DNA of 64,000 nt, taken from assembly GCA_943369485.1 (NCBI GenBank), contig CALRNH020000004.1:130027-194026 (forward strand). Reading direction: 5' to 3'. How positions within the stretch are numbered: position 1 is the stretch's first letter; every line of letters begins with the position of its first letter. A model generated the notes under the pieces. It searched no databases, was not told the DNA's origin, and worked only from the letters and a program-made list of their open reading frames with translations. The translations under genes were made by a program, and so were the position numbers. Below are positions 40,619 through 49,444 of the stretch, in pieces. This DNA comes from ATX-6F1 sp943369485 (GTDB taxonomy: Bacteria > Cyanobacteriota > Cyanobacteriia > PCC-6307 > Cyanobiaceae).

Positions 40619-41311
40619 TTGCGACTGCTCCGCCTGTGTCGGCTCCGCGCCGTGTTGTTCCCAAGGCTGTTGGCTGGCGAGCGGTGGGCTGATGAGCCGC
40701 TGACTGGCTGGCGGAGTACAGGTGGGCTGATCACGGCACCTGTGCTGCTCGCGTTGACCCTGGGCCAGCCCCTGGCGGTCGCCGCACAGCCCGCCCCGGT
40801 GCCGAGCGGCCCAGCGCCCACGGCGGACCCGGTTCCCTCAGCCGTTCCCCCGCTCAGCTCGCGGCCGGTGACCTACACCGCCACGGTGCTCAAGGTGGAG
40901 AACGGCCAGGTGTTGAAGGTGCGGATCGGGGACCTGGAGCGGCGGGTGCGCCTGGCTTGCGTCCAGGCCCCGCGCCCGACGCAGGAGCCCTGGGCCACCC
41001 AGGCCGCAGAGGCCCTGCAGCGCCGTGTTCCCCTGGGCAGCCCGGTGCAGATCGACCTGCGCGCCCGCGACGTGTTCGGCCGCCTGGTGGCCGTGGTGCG
41101 GCTGAATGGCCGCGATGTTGCCCCGTCGTTGCTGCGCCAGGGGACGCTGTTCGCCTACGACGGCTACCTGGGCCAATGCGCCGACCTGGGCTACCCCCGC
41201 TTCGAGGCGGAGGCACGCCAGTGGCGACAAGGGGTCTGGAGCGTTGATGGGGGCCTTGAGCGCCCCTGGAACCTGTTGGCCCGCCAGGGCGGCACCGTCG
41301 AGGAGCCCTGA
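40619..41311 (+). CDS. exported thermonuclease-like (SNase fold) protein
   Basis: Up to 230 residues from a TTG at 40619. A hydrophobic export segment (TAPVLLALTLGQPLAVAA, about 39-56) is followed by a Pro-rich spacer, then an OB-fold SNase domain: VTYTATVLKVENGQVLKVRI, RRVRLACVQAPRPTQEPWAT, QIDLRARDVFGRLVAVV and LLRQGTLFAYDGYL. The catalytic Arg/Glu set of staphylococcal nuclease appears only partly kept (RDVFGRLVA matches D-x-Y-G-R), so activity is uncertain. The start is uncertain because the N-terminal 38 residues look odd. Confidence 0.75.
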   Translation: MRLLRLCRLRAVLFPRLLAGERWADEPLTGWRSTGGLITAPVLLALTLGQPLAVAAQPAPVPSGPAPTADPVPSAVPPLSSRPVTYTATVLKVENGQVLKVRIGDLERRVRLACVQAPRPTQEPWATQAAEALQRRVPLGSPVQIDLRARDVFGRLVAVVRLNGRDVAPSLLRQGTLFAYDGYLGQCADLGYPRFEAEARQWRQGVWSVDGGLERPWNLLARQGGTVEEP

Positions 41312-41392
41312 GCCGCCAAGGTCTAAACAGCAGCCGATCGGACAGACTCAGCACTCCGTTGACGGTTGGATGCCGTCACCTCCCACCACGCA

Positions 41393-41584
41393 ATGGGCTA
41401 CGAACCGGGTACGAATGAGTGTCGGCTGCTGATCGACACCAAGGAGCAGATCGAAGGGGCCCTGATGAACCTGGCTCGGCTCGATGACACCGACGACATC
41501 CGCCAGCAGCTGGTGGCGATTTACAACCAGCTCGAAGCGCTCCACGACGAGCGGCGGGCCATGGCTCAAGAGCTCACGGCCTGA
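41393..41584 (+). CDS. small acidic helical protein, unknown
   Basis: 63 residues from ATG 41393 (MGYEPGTNEC). Mostly helical: TKEQIEGALMNLARLDDTDD and IRQQLVAIYNQLEALHDERR. No signal or membrane span. The ordered composition and tight fit between neighbours suggest a real gene. The 3' end overlaps the convergent gene at 41566 by 19 bp. Function unknown. Confidence 0.6.
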   Translation: MGYEPGTNECRLLIDTKEQIEGALMNLARLDDTDDIRQQLVAIYNQLEALHDERRAMAQELTA

Positions 41585-41985
41585 GCCCGCTCGCGGCGGC
41601 GCACGGGCTGGAAGCGCGCGATGAACCGGTCCAGCTCCATCGGCCCGCAGCAGCGCCGCCAGGCCGGTGGATCGCCACAGCTACGCCAGGCGGTGATCCT
41701 CAGCGGCCAGCGGGCGCCCTGGCGATGGACCACCAGGTAGCGGTAGTCCGCCTGGCGGCAGGACTGTGGACGGCTGAGGGGATCGGCCCGCTGCTCCTCC
41801 CGCAGCAACTGGCTGAGCAGGGCGCTCGGGGGCGATCCAGCCTCCACGGCTGTGCGCCGGGCCTGCTCCAGCCGGGCTGCCGTGCCGGAAGGACTCCCCT
41901 GGTGGGGCACCACCAGATGCACCGGGCCCCAACCGGGAAAGCCAAGGAACGAGTAGACGGCGGAGCTGAACAAGGGCTGGTCCAC
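41566..41985 (-). CDS. hypothetical protein
   Basis: 139 residues (MDQPLFSSAVYSFLGFPGWG). Contains a VHLVVPHQGSPSGTAARLEQ stretch, a basic middle and YRYLVVHRQGARWPLRITAW. Three or four cysteines occur in the second half (CRQADYR, CGDPPAWRRCCG). No family recognised. Its ATG lies 30 bp from the end of the FAD monooxygenase gene, on the same strand, so it is probably co-transcribed. Confidence 0.6.
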   Translation of the reverse strand: MDQPLFSSAVYSFLGFPGWGPVHLVVPHQGSPSGTAARLEQARRTAVEAGSPPSALLSQLLREEQRADPLSRPQSCRQADYRYLVVHRQGARWPLRITAWRSCGDPPAWRRCCGPMELDRFIARFQPVRRRERAQAVSS

Positions 41986-42014
41986 GGGGGCCCCTTACCA
42001 GTGCCCCGGTCGTA

Positions 42015-43139
42015 TCACGGGCTGCTGGGACTCGATTGGCTGCGATTGGATTGGCTGCGACCCGTGCGGCGGCTCACTTCTCGGCTGGCGGCCTGGTAGC
42101 GGTGCACCACCGGCAGGCGCTCGGCATCGAAGGCCGCCAGGGCGTCGCGCCAGGCGCCAGGGGCGGCGCTCAAGTGTCTGGCGAGGGCTTCGGCGTCCTC
42201 GAAACCGGAGGTCATGCCCCGGGCCTGGGAGGAGCTCATGGCGTGGGCCGCATCACCGATCAGCACCACCCGATCGATCACCAGTGACGGCAGGGGGTCG
42301 ATGTCGTGGGAGTAGCCAGCCACGACGGCCTCTGGGGCGGTGGCGGCGATCAGCGTCGCCGCATCGGCCGGAAGCTTGGCGAGGGCCTCGGCTGGGATCG
42401 GTTCGGCCAGGCGCCTGCGGCGCTCGTCGCGCTCGATCGGGAGGGATTCTTCGTTGAAGAACCCCCAGTGGGTGCGGCCGCGGCCATCGTCGCCTGGACC
42501 GAGATCGAAGAAATTCGCGTAGATGCCCCGGCCCCGGGCGTAGACGAAAAATTCACCGTCGGTGCAAAAGGTGTCGTCGCGGGCGACCCCTCGCCAGACC
42601 CGATCGCCGAGGTAGTTGAGTCGCCGCTGCTGCTGCACCAGAGGGGCCAGGCGGGAGTAGAGGCCATCGCAGCCCACCAGCAGATCGCCGCTCCACTGGC
42701 TTCCGTCCGCGAAGATCGCGGTCACAGCTTCGGAGTTCTGCTCCACCCCCACCAGCTCGGCCAGGGGCTGAAAATCTGCCGGATCGAAGGCGCCACAAAG
42801 GGCTTCGAGGATGGCGCTGCGATGGATCAGCAGCGCCGGCAGCTCCCCGGGTGCTTGGTCCACCGGATGGCGTTCGATTTCGCCCCCCTTGAGGTTGCGG
42901 AAGACGTAGCGGTTGACCGGTTGGCCCGCCTCCAGCAGGGCCTCCAGCAGGCCAGGAACGCCCCCTGCCGCGATCGCCTCCACCCCCGCTTTCACCAGCA
43001 GAATGCCGCAACCGGCGGTGCGGGCGCTGGCCGCCTTTTCGAACAGGCTTACCCGGTGGCCGGACCGCTGAAGCAGCACCGCCAGGTAGAGCCCGGCGGT
43101 GCCGGCACCGACAATCCCGATCCGCAGCGCCGTTGCCAT
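42015..43139 (-). CDS. FAD-dependent monooxygenase/oxidoreductase
   Basis: 374 residues. The Rossmann FAD motif IGIVGAGTAGLYLAVLLQRS opens the protein; SGDLLVGCDGLYSRL is the DG motif and VDRVVLIGDAAHAMSSSQARG the GD motif with FAD ribityl contacts, all of the p-hydroxybenzoate-hydroxylase class. Substrate unknown. The C-terminus ends in a Ser/Arg/Gln repeat (RSQSNRSQS) encoded by a 15-bp tandem duplication at 42034-42060, which probably arose recently by slippage. It is divergent from mntH. Confidence 0.82.
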   Translation of the reverse strand: MATALRIGIVGAGTAGLYLAVLLQRSGHRVSLFEKAASARTAGCGILLVKAGVEAIAAGGVPGLLEALLEAGQPVNRYVFRNLKGGEIERHPVDQAPGELPALLIHRSAILEALCGAFDPADFQPLAELVGVEQNSEAVTAIFADGSQWSGDLLVGCDGLYSRLAPLVQQQRRLNYLGDRVWRGVARDDTFCTDGEFFVYARGRGIYANFFDLGPGDDGRGRTHWGFFNEESLPIERDERRRRLAEPIPAEALAKLPADAATLIAATAPEAVVAGYSHDIDPLPSLVIDRVVLIGDAAHAMSSSQARGMTSGFEDAEALARHLSAAPGAWRDALAAFDAERLPVVHRYQAASREVSRRTGRSQSNRSQSSPSSP

Positions 43140-43269
43140 CGCGCTCTGCCCAGGGCGTGCATACTCTCAACCAGGTGTAGCCAGGCCGAGGGGCGGACCG
43201 ACTGGACGGGGGAGACCCCCACCTAGGTTGACCTGTGCATCAACGCCATGGTCGTTGGGAGAGTCGACC

Positions 43270-44541
43270 GTGCAGCGGGTGACCATTCCTGCCGGTGCGC
43301 CGCCCTTTCAGGTGTTCCTGCGGGTGCTGGGGCCCGCCTACCTGGTGGCCGTGGGCTACATGGACCCGGGGAACTGGGCCACCGATCTGGCGGCCGGCTC
43401 CACCTATGGCTACGCCCTGCTCTGGGTGGTGGCGCTCTCGAGCCTGATGGCGATGGTGCTCCAGTCGCTCTGCTGCCGCCTGGGCCTCGCCACGGGCCTG
43501 GATCTGGCCCAGGCCTGCCGCCGCTACCTGCCGGAGCGTTCACGCCTGCCGCTCTGGCTGCTGGCGGAGGTGGCGATCATGGCCTGTGACCTGGCCGAGC
43601 TGGTGGGCACCGCCATCGCCCTGAAGTTGCTCTTCGGCCTGCCCCTGCCCTGGGGGGTCGCTCTGACGGTGGTCGACACTCTGCTGCTGCTGGCCCTGCA
43701 GGGGTTCGGGGTCCGGCGTCTGGAGGCCCTGGTGATCTCCTTGGTGGTGCTGGTGGGGGGCTGTTTCGCCGTGGAACTGCTGCTGCTTCACCCGCATTGG
43801 CCCGCCGTGGCCCAGGGGTTCCTGCCCCGGGCCGGGAGCCTGCGGGACGGCGCCCAGCTCTACCTGGCGGCGGGGATCCTCGGGGCCACCGTCATGCCCC
43901 ACAACCTCTATCTGCACTCTTCGCTGGTGCAGTCACGCCAGTGGCCGGAACACCCCCGCTCCCGCCACCGGGCCCTGGGTTACGCCAACCTCGATTCCCT
44001 GATCGCCCTGAGCTTCGCATTCCTGGTGAACGCCTCGATCCTGATCCTGGCGGCGGGTAGTTTCCATGGCCGTGGGCTCCCCCCCGTCACCGACCTGAGC
44101 GAGGCCTACCGGCTGCTCACCCCGTTGCTCGGCTCCTCTCTGGCCAGTGTGCTGTTCGGGGTGGCCCTGCTGGCGGCGGGCCAGAGCTCCACGCTCACCG
44201 GCACCCTGGCGGGTCAGGTGGTGATGGAGGGGTTCCTCGACCTGCGGCTGCCCGATTGGCAGCGGCGCCTGATCACCCGTGGTCTGGCCCTGGTGCCGGC
44301 GATGGCCACGGTTCATTGGCTCGGGGACGAGGCCACCGTGGGTCTGCTGGTGCTCAGCCAGGTGGTGCTCAGCCTGCAGTTGCCCTTCGCGGTGATCCCT
44401 CTGGTGTGGTTGTGCGGCAAGGGCCAGGCCATGGGCGATCTGCGGGCGCCCCGGTGGCTCCAGGGGGTGGGCTGGACCTGCGCCGCGCTGATCGTGGTGA
44501 TCAACCTCTCGCTGCTGCTGCAGCTGGCGGGCTGGATTTAG
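43270..44541 (+). CDS. mntH: Nramp-family divalent metal (Mn2+) transporter
   Basis: 423 residues from a GTG at 43270. It imports Mn2+ or Fe2+ with protons. The TM1 metal-binding motif is GYMDPGNWATD, TM6 has ATVMPHNLYLHS with the Met and His of the site, and at least 11 hydrophobic segments are visible. The QSSTLTGTLAGQVVMEGFL block of TM8-9 is also present. Longer upstream starts in the frame give Pro/Arg-rich leaders and are unlikely. Mn uptake matters for the photosystem II oxygen-evolving centre. Confidence 0.9.
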   Translation: MQRVTIPAGAPPFQVFLRVLGPAYLVAVGYMDPGNWATDLAAGSTYGYALLWVVALSSLMAMVLQSLCCRLGLATGLDLAQACRRYLPERSRLPLWLLAEVAIMACDLAELVGTAIALKLLFGLPLPWGVALTVVDTLLLLALQGFGVRRLEALVISLVVLVGGCFAVELLLLHPHWPAVAQGFLPRAGSLRDGAQLYLAAGILGATVMPHNLYLHSSLVQSRQWPEHPRSRHRALGYANLDSLIALSFAFLVNASILILAAGSFHGRGLPPVTDLSEAYRLLTPLLGSSLASVLFGVALLAAGQSSTLTGTLAGQVVMEGFLDLRLPDWQRRLITRGLALVPAMATVHWLGDEATVGLLVLSQVVLSLQLPFAVIPLVWLCGKGQAMGDLRAPRWLQGVGWTCAALIVVINLSLLLQLAGWI

Positions 44542-44567
44542 GCTCCCTGGAGCAAGGCTGGGCGGCG

Positions 44568-44678
44568 ATGGGTTTGGACAATGACCGGCGGCCGGCCTGG
44601 TTGAACTGGGTCATCCTCGGGATCTTTCTCTGGTCGTCCTGGCAGCTGGCGGGCTTCTGGTTCCAGCAACTGAACTGA
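44568..44678 (+). CDS. very small single-span membrane protein
   Basis: 36 residues from ATG 44568 (MGLDNDRRPAWLNW). One hydrophobic helix with aromatic ends (WVILGIFLWSSWQLAGFWF). It follows the mntH stop by 26 bp on the same strand. Too short for a family assignment; it resembles small thylakoid subunits in form only. Confidence 0.45.
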   Translation: MGLDNDRRPAWLNWVILGIFLWSSWQLAGFWFQQLN

Positions 44679-44724
44679 GACGAGCTCCTGGTTCGAAGGT
44701 GCTGAGCGGAAAGAGTTCCCCAGT

Positions 44725-44910
44725 TCAGGGCTGGCGGGGGGTGGTGAGGTTGGAGGGAGGCACCGGCGCCGGGGCGCTCATGGGGTTTCGCGATGCCAGC
44801 TTCCAGGTCATGGCGATGAAGGGCGACCAGACGAAGGCCGCCACCAGCACCCCGAAGATCACCTTCAGCGCCAAACGGCGATCGGGCCCCTTGCGCGTCT
44901 GTTCAGCCAC
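44725..44910 (-). CDS. small membrane protein, unknown
   Basis: 61 residues (MAEQTRKGPDRRLALKVIFG). One membrane helix (VIFGVLVAAFVWSPFIAMTW) after a basic leader, then a Pro-rich tail. The start overlaps the end of the upstream 108-residue gene by 8 bp, indicating an operon. No family recognised. Confidence 0.6.
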   Translation of the reverse strand: MAEQTRKGPDRRLALKVIFGVLVAAFVWSPFIAMTWKLASRNPMSAPAPVPPSNLTTPRQP

Positions 44911-45229
44911 GGAGTTCCTCCCCTTCGCTTGGGGCCGCTTGGCCTCGGAGGCGCTCCAGCAGCAGCGCCAGGCCCAGCTGCCGGCTGACGCCGTAGCGCT
45001 CGGCCACGGCGATCCAGCGCTCGGCCGCCCGGCCCACCTCCTCGAGCTCTGGCGCCCCGGCCCGCAGGGCCTGAAAGGCCTCCATCAGCTCCGGCCGCCC
45101 GACCAGGGACGGGTCGTCGCAGACGATCACCTGACGGCCATCGCTGGTGGTGTAGATCAAGGCACCATCCGGTCCCAGCAGCGGTGCCGTGGCCGGCAGC
45201 GGCAGGTCATCGTCGCTGGGGAAGATCAT
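44903..45229 (-). CDS. small soluble protein, unknown
   Basis: 108 residues (MIFPSDDDLPLPATAPLLGP). A beta-like segment GALIYTTSDGRQVIVCDDPS is followed by helices (ELMEAFQALRAGAPELEEVG, then RYGVSRQLGLALLLERLRG). No signal or membrane span. It lies 37 bp downstream of the PPK2 gene on the same strand and overlaps the small membrane protein gene. Function unknown. Confidence 0.6.
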   Translation of the reverse strand: MIFPSDDDLPLPATAPLLGPDGALIYTTSDGRQVIVCDDPSLVGRPELMEAFQALRAGAPELEEVGRAAERWIAVAERYGVSRQLGLALLLERLRGQAAPSEGEELRG

Positions 45230-45242
45230 GGCGCTCAGGGGC

Positions 45243-45278
45243 AGGCCTGTTCACGGGTAGGCCTGTTCACGGGTAGGC
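45243..45278 (-). repeat. 16-bp tandem duplication at the PPK2 stop codon
   Basis: AGGCCTGTTCACGGGT occurs at 45243-45258 and 45259-45274, with four further matching bases. The second copy contains the PPK2 stop codon, so the duplication does not change the protein. Confidence 0.75.
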
Positions 45279-46277
45279 ATTGGGTACGAAGAACTGTTCG
45301 TTCATCGGGGGCCGCTGGTACCCCTTGGCACTCTTGCGCGGCGGCAGCTCGATCGCCGGCGGCGTCATGTCCTGGTACGGAATCTTGCTCAGCAGGTGAC
45401 GGATGCAGTTCAGCCGGGCCCGGCGCTTGTCATCGGCCTCCACCGTGAACCAGGGGGCCTCGGGGATGTTGGTGTGGGCGAACATGGCGTCCTTGGCCTT
45501 GGAGAATTCCACCCAGCGGTCCCTGGATTCCAGGTCCATCGGGCTCAGCTTCCAGCGGCGGGTCGGGTCCTCGATGCGGGAGCGGAAACGCGCCTCCTGT
45601 TCCTCGTCGCTGACCGAGAACCAGTACTTGAGCAGCACGATGCCGGAGCGCACCAGCATGCGCTCGAACTCCGGGCAGGAGAAGAGGAACTCATCCACCT
45701 GCTGCTCGGTGCAGAAGCCCATCACCCGCTCCACTCCAGCGCGGTTGTACCAGCTGCGATCGAAGATCACGATCTCGCCGGCGGTGGGGAAGTTCTCCAC
45801 GTAGCGCTGGAAGTACCACTGGCCGCGCTCCTGATCCGAAGGGGTGCCCAGGGCCACCACCTGGCAGCCGCGGGGGTTGAGGGGCTCGGTGATGCGCTTG
45901 ATCGTGCCGCCCTTGCCGGCGGCGTCGCGCCCCTCGAACAGCACCATCAACCGGTAGCCGGTGGCCTTGATCCAGTACTGCATCTTGACCAGCTCCTGCT
46001 GCAGGCTGGCCAGCTCCTTCTCGTAGTACTTGCGATCGAGCTTGCCGTTGGGCTGCTCCGGCGTGGGGCTATCGGCCAGATCCTCCATCATCGAGGAGGG
46101 GTAGTAGCGGTCGGTGTACTTGCCGAGGCGGGGCAGGGGCGGCGGCGCCGAGTGGCGCTGTTTCTTGCCCTTGCCCTTCTTCTTCTCAGCTCCTTTGCTC
46201 GACGTGCTGCCGTTGCTGGGTATCGCTGCGCCGGCTGGGGCGCCCAGGGGGTGGAGGTCCTTCTGTTTTCCGGCCAT
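45267..46277 (-). CDS. ppk2: polyphosphate kinase 2 (PPK2 family)
   Basis: 336 residues from ATG 46277 (MAGKQKDLHPLG). It transfers phosphate between polyphosphate and nucleoside di- or monophosphates. Walker A FEGRDAAGKGGTI, Walker B FDRSWYNRAGVERVMGF, and lid residues in RWKLSPMDLESRDRWVEFSK are visible; YYEKELASLQQELVKMQYWI precedes the core. The N-terminal 60 residues are a Lys/Pro-rich, low-complexity extension. A longer start at 46367 would overlap the histidine kinase gene and is unlikely. Confidence 0.9.
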   Translation of the reverse strand: MAGKQKDLHPLGAPAGAAIPSNGSTSSKGAEKKKGKGKKQRHSAPPPLPRLGKYTDRYYPSSMMEDLADSPTPEQPNGKLDRKYYEKELASLQQELVKMQYWIKATGYRLMVLFEGRDAAGKGGTIKRITEPLNPRGCQVVALGTPSDQERGQWYFQRYVENFPTAGEIVIFDRSWYNRAGVERVMGFCTEQQVDEFLFSCPEFERMLVRSGIVLLKYWFSVSDEEQEARFRSRIEDPTRRWKLSPMDLESRDRWVEFSKAKDAMFAHTNIPEAPWFTVEADDKRRARLNCIRHLLSKIPYQDMTPPAIELPPRKSAKGYQRPPMNEQFFVPNAYP

Positions 46278-46356
46278 GGCGGTGATGCGTGGGGGCGTGC
46301 CTGACGACAGCCTGCCGACTCTGACCGGTTTTGGCTCAGCGTCTGCGTCGGTGGCG

Positions 46357-47697
46357 TCAGTTGGCACTGTTCAACGGCTCCTGCGGAGGCTGCCGTCCGC
46401 TGAGGCTGACGCAGAAGCCACCTCCTTCGAGCACGTCACCCTGGCGGAACCCCAGCTGGCCGCCGTGGGCCAGGGCCACCCGGGCGGCGATCGCCAGCCC
46501 CAGGCCGCAGTGCCCCTGCCCCCCGCGGGCCTGATCCAGCCGCTGGAAGGGCATCAGGGCCTGCTCCCTGAGCGCCTCGGGGATGCCCTCCCCCTGGTCC
46601 CACACCTGCAGCTCGAAGCCGTTGTCTGGTGCCTGGATCAGCTTCAGACGCACCGGCGCCTGGCCGTAGCTGAAGGCGTTGTCGATCAGGTTGGCGACGG
46701 CGCGACTCAGGGCGGTGGGCTGCACCGTGGCCCGCAGCGGCGTGAGCGCCAGGATCAGGGGTGGATCGTCGTACTGGGCCGCCAGTTCCGCGAGCAGCTC
46801 ATCGAGGGGCAACTCCACGCTGGCCTCACCGCTGCCGCCGCCGGCGAAGAGCAGGAACTGGCGGGTGATGCGCTCGAGTGAATCGAGGTCGGCCTCAGCC
46901 TTCTGCCGCCCCTGGCCATTGAGCGCTTCCCCCCCGACCGAGAGCCGCAGCCGCAACCGCGTCAGCGGCGATTTGAGGTCATGGGCGATGCCGGCGAGCA
47001 TCGTGGCGCGTTCGCGGTCGCTGAGGTCCAGGCGCTCGAGCATGGCGTTGAAGTGCTGGGCCAGCCGACGCACCTCCCAGGCCCCGCTCTGGGGTAGGGG
47101 TGGGGGCTGCCGGTCCACCCCTACCCGGGCCAGGGCCCGCTCCAGTTGCTGCAGGGGCTGCTGCACATCCAGCAGCAGGAACAGGCCCCCCGCCAGCAGG
47201 CTGCCGCTCACCAGCGAGAGGCTGAGCAGCAGGGGGTCGGGGGGGAAGCTCAGGGGCGGGCGGATCGCGGCGAACAGCCACACGGGTTCCAGGGGTGAGA
47301 CCAGTTCGATCCAGGCCCCGGGCACCCGGCCGCCGCCGGCGACCACCCGCGGGCAGTGGGGCAGGTTCTGGCAGAGTTCGCGGCGCAGGCGCAGGGCGCG
47401 ATCGATCTGCAGGCCATCGCCGCTGAGCTGGACGCCAGCGGGCACGGGCGCCGCCAGGGAGCCTTCAGCCAGTTCAAGGCCGCTGAGCTGGGCGACGACC
47501 ACCGGCGGAAAGCGTTCGAGGGCCAGCTCGCTCAGCCGGATGTTCTGGGCCACATCCGGCCCCATCTCGACGATCTGGGCCCGCTCGAGCTGACTGCCCA
47601 GCAGGCCCTGAAGCACCATCAACGTGGCACCCCAGCCCCCCACGAAGTAGGCCGCGAGCCGCAGTGGCAGGGCTCCCGTCAGCCTCGATCCCGCCAT
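46357..47697 (-). CDS. two-component sensor histidine kinase (EnvZ-like)
   Basis: 446 residues. Two membrane helices (about 14-34 and 158-178) bracket a periplasmic sensor domain of about 120 residues with a Cys pair (CQNLPHCPR). A HAMP-like linker leads to the DHp helix with the phosphorylated His in LAGIAHDLKSPLTRL. The ATPase part has the N box AVANLIDNAFSYG, G1 VWDQGEGIP and G2 GGQGHCGLGLAIA. It lies 2 bp downstream of the regulator gene and is surely its partner. Stimulus unknown; the nearby mntH makes manganese one idea only. Confidence 0.88.
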   Translation of the reverse strand: MAGSRLTGALPLRLAAYFVGGWGATLMVLQGLLGSQLERAQIVEMGPDVAQNIRLSELALERFPPVVVAQLSGLELAEGSLAAPVPAGVQLSGDGLQIDRALRLRRELCQNLPHCPRVVAGGGRVPGAWIELVSPLEPVWLFAAIRPPLSFPPDPLLLSLSLVSGSLLAGGLFLLLDVQQPLQQLERALARVGVDRQPPPLPQSGAWEVRRLAQHFNAMLERLDLSDRERATMLAGIAHDLKSPLTRLRLRLSVGGEALNGQGRQKAEADLDSLERITRQFLLFAGGGSGEASVELPLDELLAELAAQYDDPPLILALTPLRATVQPTALSRAVANLIDNAFSYGQAPVRLKLIQAPDNGFELQVWDQGEGIPEALREQALMPFQRLDQARGGQGHCGLGLAIAARVALAHGGQLGFRQGDVLEGGGFCVSLSGRQPPQEPLNSAN

Positions 47698-47699
47698 GC

Positions 47700-48425
47700 T
47701 CAGTGGCTGCGGGGGGTACCGTCGGGAACGAACACGTAGCCGTAGCCCCAGACCGTCTGCAGGTAGCGGGGACGGCTGGGATCCGGCTCGATCAGCTTGC
47801 GCACCCGCGAGACCTGCACATCCATGCTGCGGCTGTCGGTGTCGCTGGAGGGGCCCCGGGCCAGCTCGATCAGGCGTTCCCGGGACAGGGGCCGTTGGGG
47901 GTGCTGCACGAAGGCGGCCAGCAGGCTGAATTCACCGCTGGTGATCGTCACTGGCACGCCGCCACATTCCAGCGATCGGGCCGCCAGATCGAGGCGATTG
48001 TCCCCGAAGCTCACCACCTCCCCACCGGCCACCGGGGCCCCCGCCGGCACCGCCCCGCGGCGGCGCATCACGGCTTCGATGCGGGCGGTCAGCTCCCGGG
48101 GCAGGAACGGTTTGGCCAGGTAGTCGTCGGCGCCCTGCTCCAGACCGATGATCCGGTCCACAGCCTCCCCCCGGGCGGTGAGCATGACCACCGGCAGGTC
48201 GTCGGCGTTGTCCCGCAGGCGCCGCAGCACGGTGAGGCCGTCCTCGCCGGGCATCATCAGATCGAGCACCACCAGGTCGGGGCGCTGGAAATCCAGCCGG
48301 GCCAGCAGTTGGGCCCCGTCACTGAGGCAGCGCACCTCGTAGCCCTGGTCCCCGAGGTAGGTGCCGAGCAGCTGGCGCAGTTCGGGGTCGTCATCCACCA
48401 CCCAGATCGTGTGGGATCGGCTCAT
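47700..48425 (-). CDS. OmpR-family response regulator
   Basis: 241 residues. Receiver domain with acidic pocket DDD near residue 11, phosphoacceptor Asp in LVVLDLMMPGEDG, switch Thr in VVMLTARGE and Lys in DDYLAKPF. A C-terminal winged helix binds DNA (LTxxEF-like TSGEFSLLAAF, SRSMDVQVSRVRKLIE, LQTVWGYGYVF). First gene of the pair with the histidine kinase; targets unknown. Confidence 0.9.
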   Translation of the reverse strand: MSRSHTIWVVDDDPELRQLLGTYLGDQGYEVRCLSDGAQLLARLDFQRPDLVVLDLMMPGEDGLTVLRRLRDNADDLPVVMLTARGEAVDRIIGLEQGADDYLAKPFLPRELTARIEAVMRRRGAVPAGAPVAGGEVVSFGDNRLDLAARSLECGGVPVTITSGEFSLLAAFVQHPQRPLSRERLIELARGPSSDTDSRSMDVQVSRVRKLIEPDPSRPRYLQTVWGYGYVFVPDGTPRSH

Positions 48426-48569
48426 GGGGTTGCCGGCAGAGACAGCTGAATCCGAACTGTATGGAGCCCAGCGACTCCCACCAGTGCCAGTTGGATCCGG
48501 TCACAGATGCGGGGCTCCGAAACGCCCAGGGCCAGGGACAATTTGACCATTGGTCCATAGTCTGAATCG

Positions 48570-49091
48570 ATGCCGCAGCGGGACCAGGGGGTGAGGGGAG
48601 CACCAGGGCATACCGGCGCCATCACCTCCGCCTTGCTGCTCACCGTGCTGTTCCTGGCCGGGTCGCTGGTTCCGGCTGCGCGCGCCCAGGAGCTGGGGGA
48701 TCTGCAGCGCTACCAGAAGCGGCTCGAGAATCTCTTCCGCAAGCTCGACAGCAACGGTGACGGCCGGCTCAGTCCTGGGGAGGCCAGGGGCCGCCCGTTT
48801 CTGGAATCCAATTTCCAGCGCCTCGATCAGGGCGGCAAGGGCTATCTGCTGCAGCCCGATCTGACCCCGCCCCCGGGCCAGGGTCACTTCCTAGGTGAGC
48901 GCCTGCGCCAGGCCTTCCAGCGGGCCGACCGCAACGCAGACGGGCGCCTCTGTGGTGTTGAGGTGGCGGCGCTCCCCTGGTTGCAGCTGCATTTCGCCCA
49001 GGCCGAACGTAACGGTGACGGCTGCGTGAGCCTGGAGGAGCTCTGGATTCTGCGGCGCTCCCTTTCGCCCCGTCCTCAGCGGGACGAGTGA
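48570..49091 (+). CDS. exported EF-hand protein
   Basis: 173 residues. A signal sequence (ITSALLLTVLFLAGSLVPAA, cleavage likely after ARA) is followed by three Ca-binding loops: DSNGDGRLSPGE, DRNADGRLCGVE and ERNGDGCVSLEE; a fourth, DQGGKGYLLQPD, looks degenerate. It is probably a calcium-binding protein of the cell envelope. The 3' end overlaps the convergent membrane-protein gene by 16 bp. Confidence 0.78.
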   Translation: MPQRDQGVRGAPGHTGAITSALLLTVLFLAGSLVPAARAQELGDLQRYQKRLENLFRKLDSNGDGRLSPGEARGRPFLESNFQRLDQGGKGYLLQPDLTPPPGQGHFLGERLRQAFQRADRNADGRLCGVEVAALPWLQLHFAQAERNGDGCVSLEELWILRRSLSPRPQRDE

Positions 49092-49444
49092 GCCTTGCGG
49101 GCCGGCCAGAAGGCGCGCACGATCCGTACCAGCCCGATCACCACCATGGCCAGGGCCAGCAGGGCCAGGGCCACCAGCAGCAGCACACCGAGCAGTTGCA
49201 GCAGGCCGCTGCCAAGCAGCGTGAGGCCTTTGAGCAGGTTGCCGATCGCTTTGCTCACCAGCAGCAGGGTGTCGAGGCGCTCCGGCAGCTTCAGGAGCGC
49301 CAGCAGCAGACCGGTGCCGCCGGCGGCCAGCAGCAGGCCGATGGCGAACTGCTTGGGGCGACTGGTGCGTTGGCGTTTGCGGTAGACGTCCCTGGAGGGC
49401 TGGCCGGTGCGGGCCAGGCGCAGGTGGCGCTTGGGTTCACTCAT
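49076..49444 (-). CDS. small membrane protein, unknown
   Basis: 122 residues. A basic cytoplasmic N-terminus (RDVYRKRQRTSRPKQFA) precedes two or three hydrophobic helices (IGLLLAAGGTGLLLALLKL, then LLQLLGVLLLVALALLAL). The start overlaps the stop of the upstream small gene, so the two are coupled. No family recognised. Confidence 0.6.
   Translation of the reverse strand: MSEPKRHLRLARTGQPSRDVYRKRQRTSRPKQFAIGLLLAAGGTGLLLALLKLPERLDTLLLVSKAIGNLLKGLTLLGSGLLQLLGVLLLVALALLALAMVVIGLVRIVRAFWPARKAHSSR

Noticed and set aside
40272..40703. Open frame of 143 codons between cyAbrB and the nuclease gene.
   Set aside because: The peptide is rich in Arg, Gly, Ser and Cys without ordered segments, and it overlaps the nuclease start in another frame.
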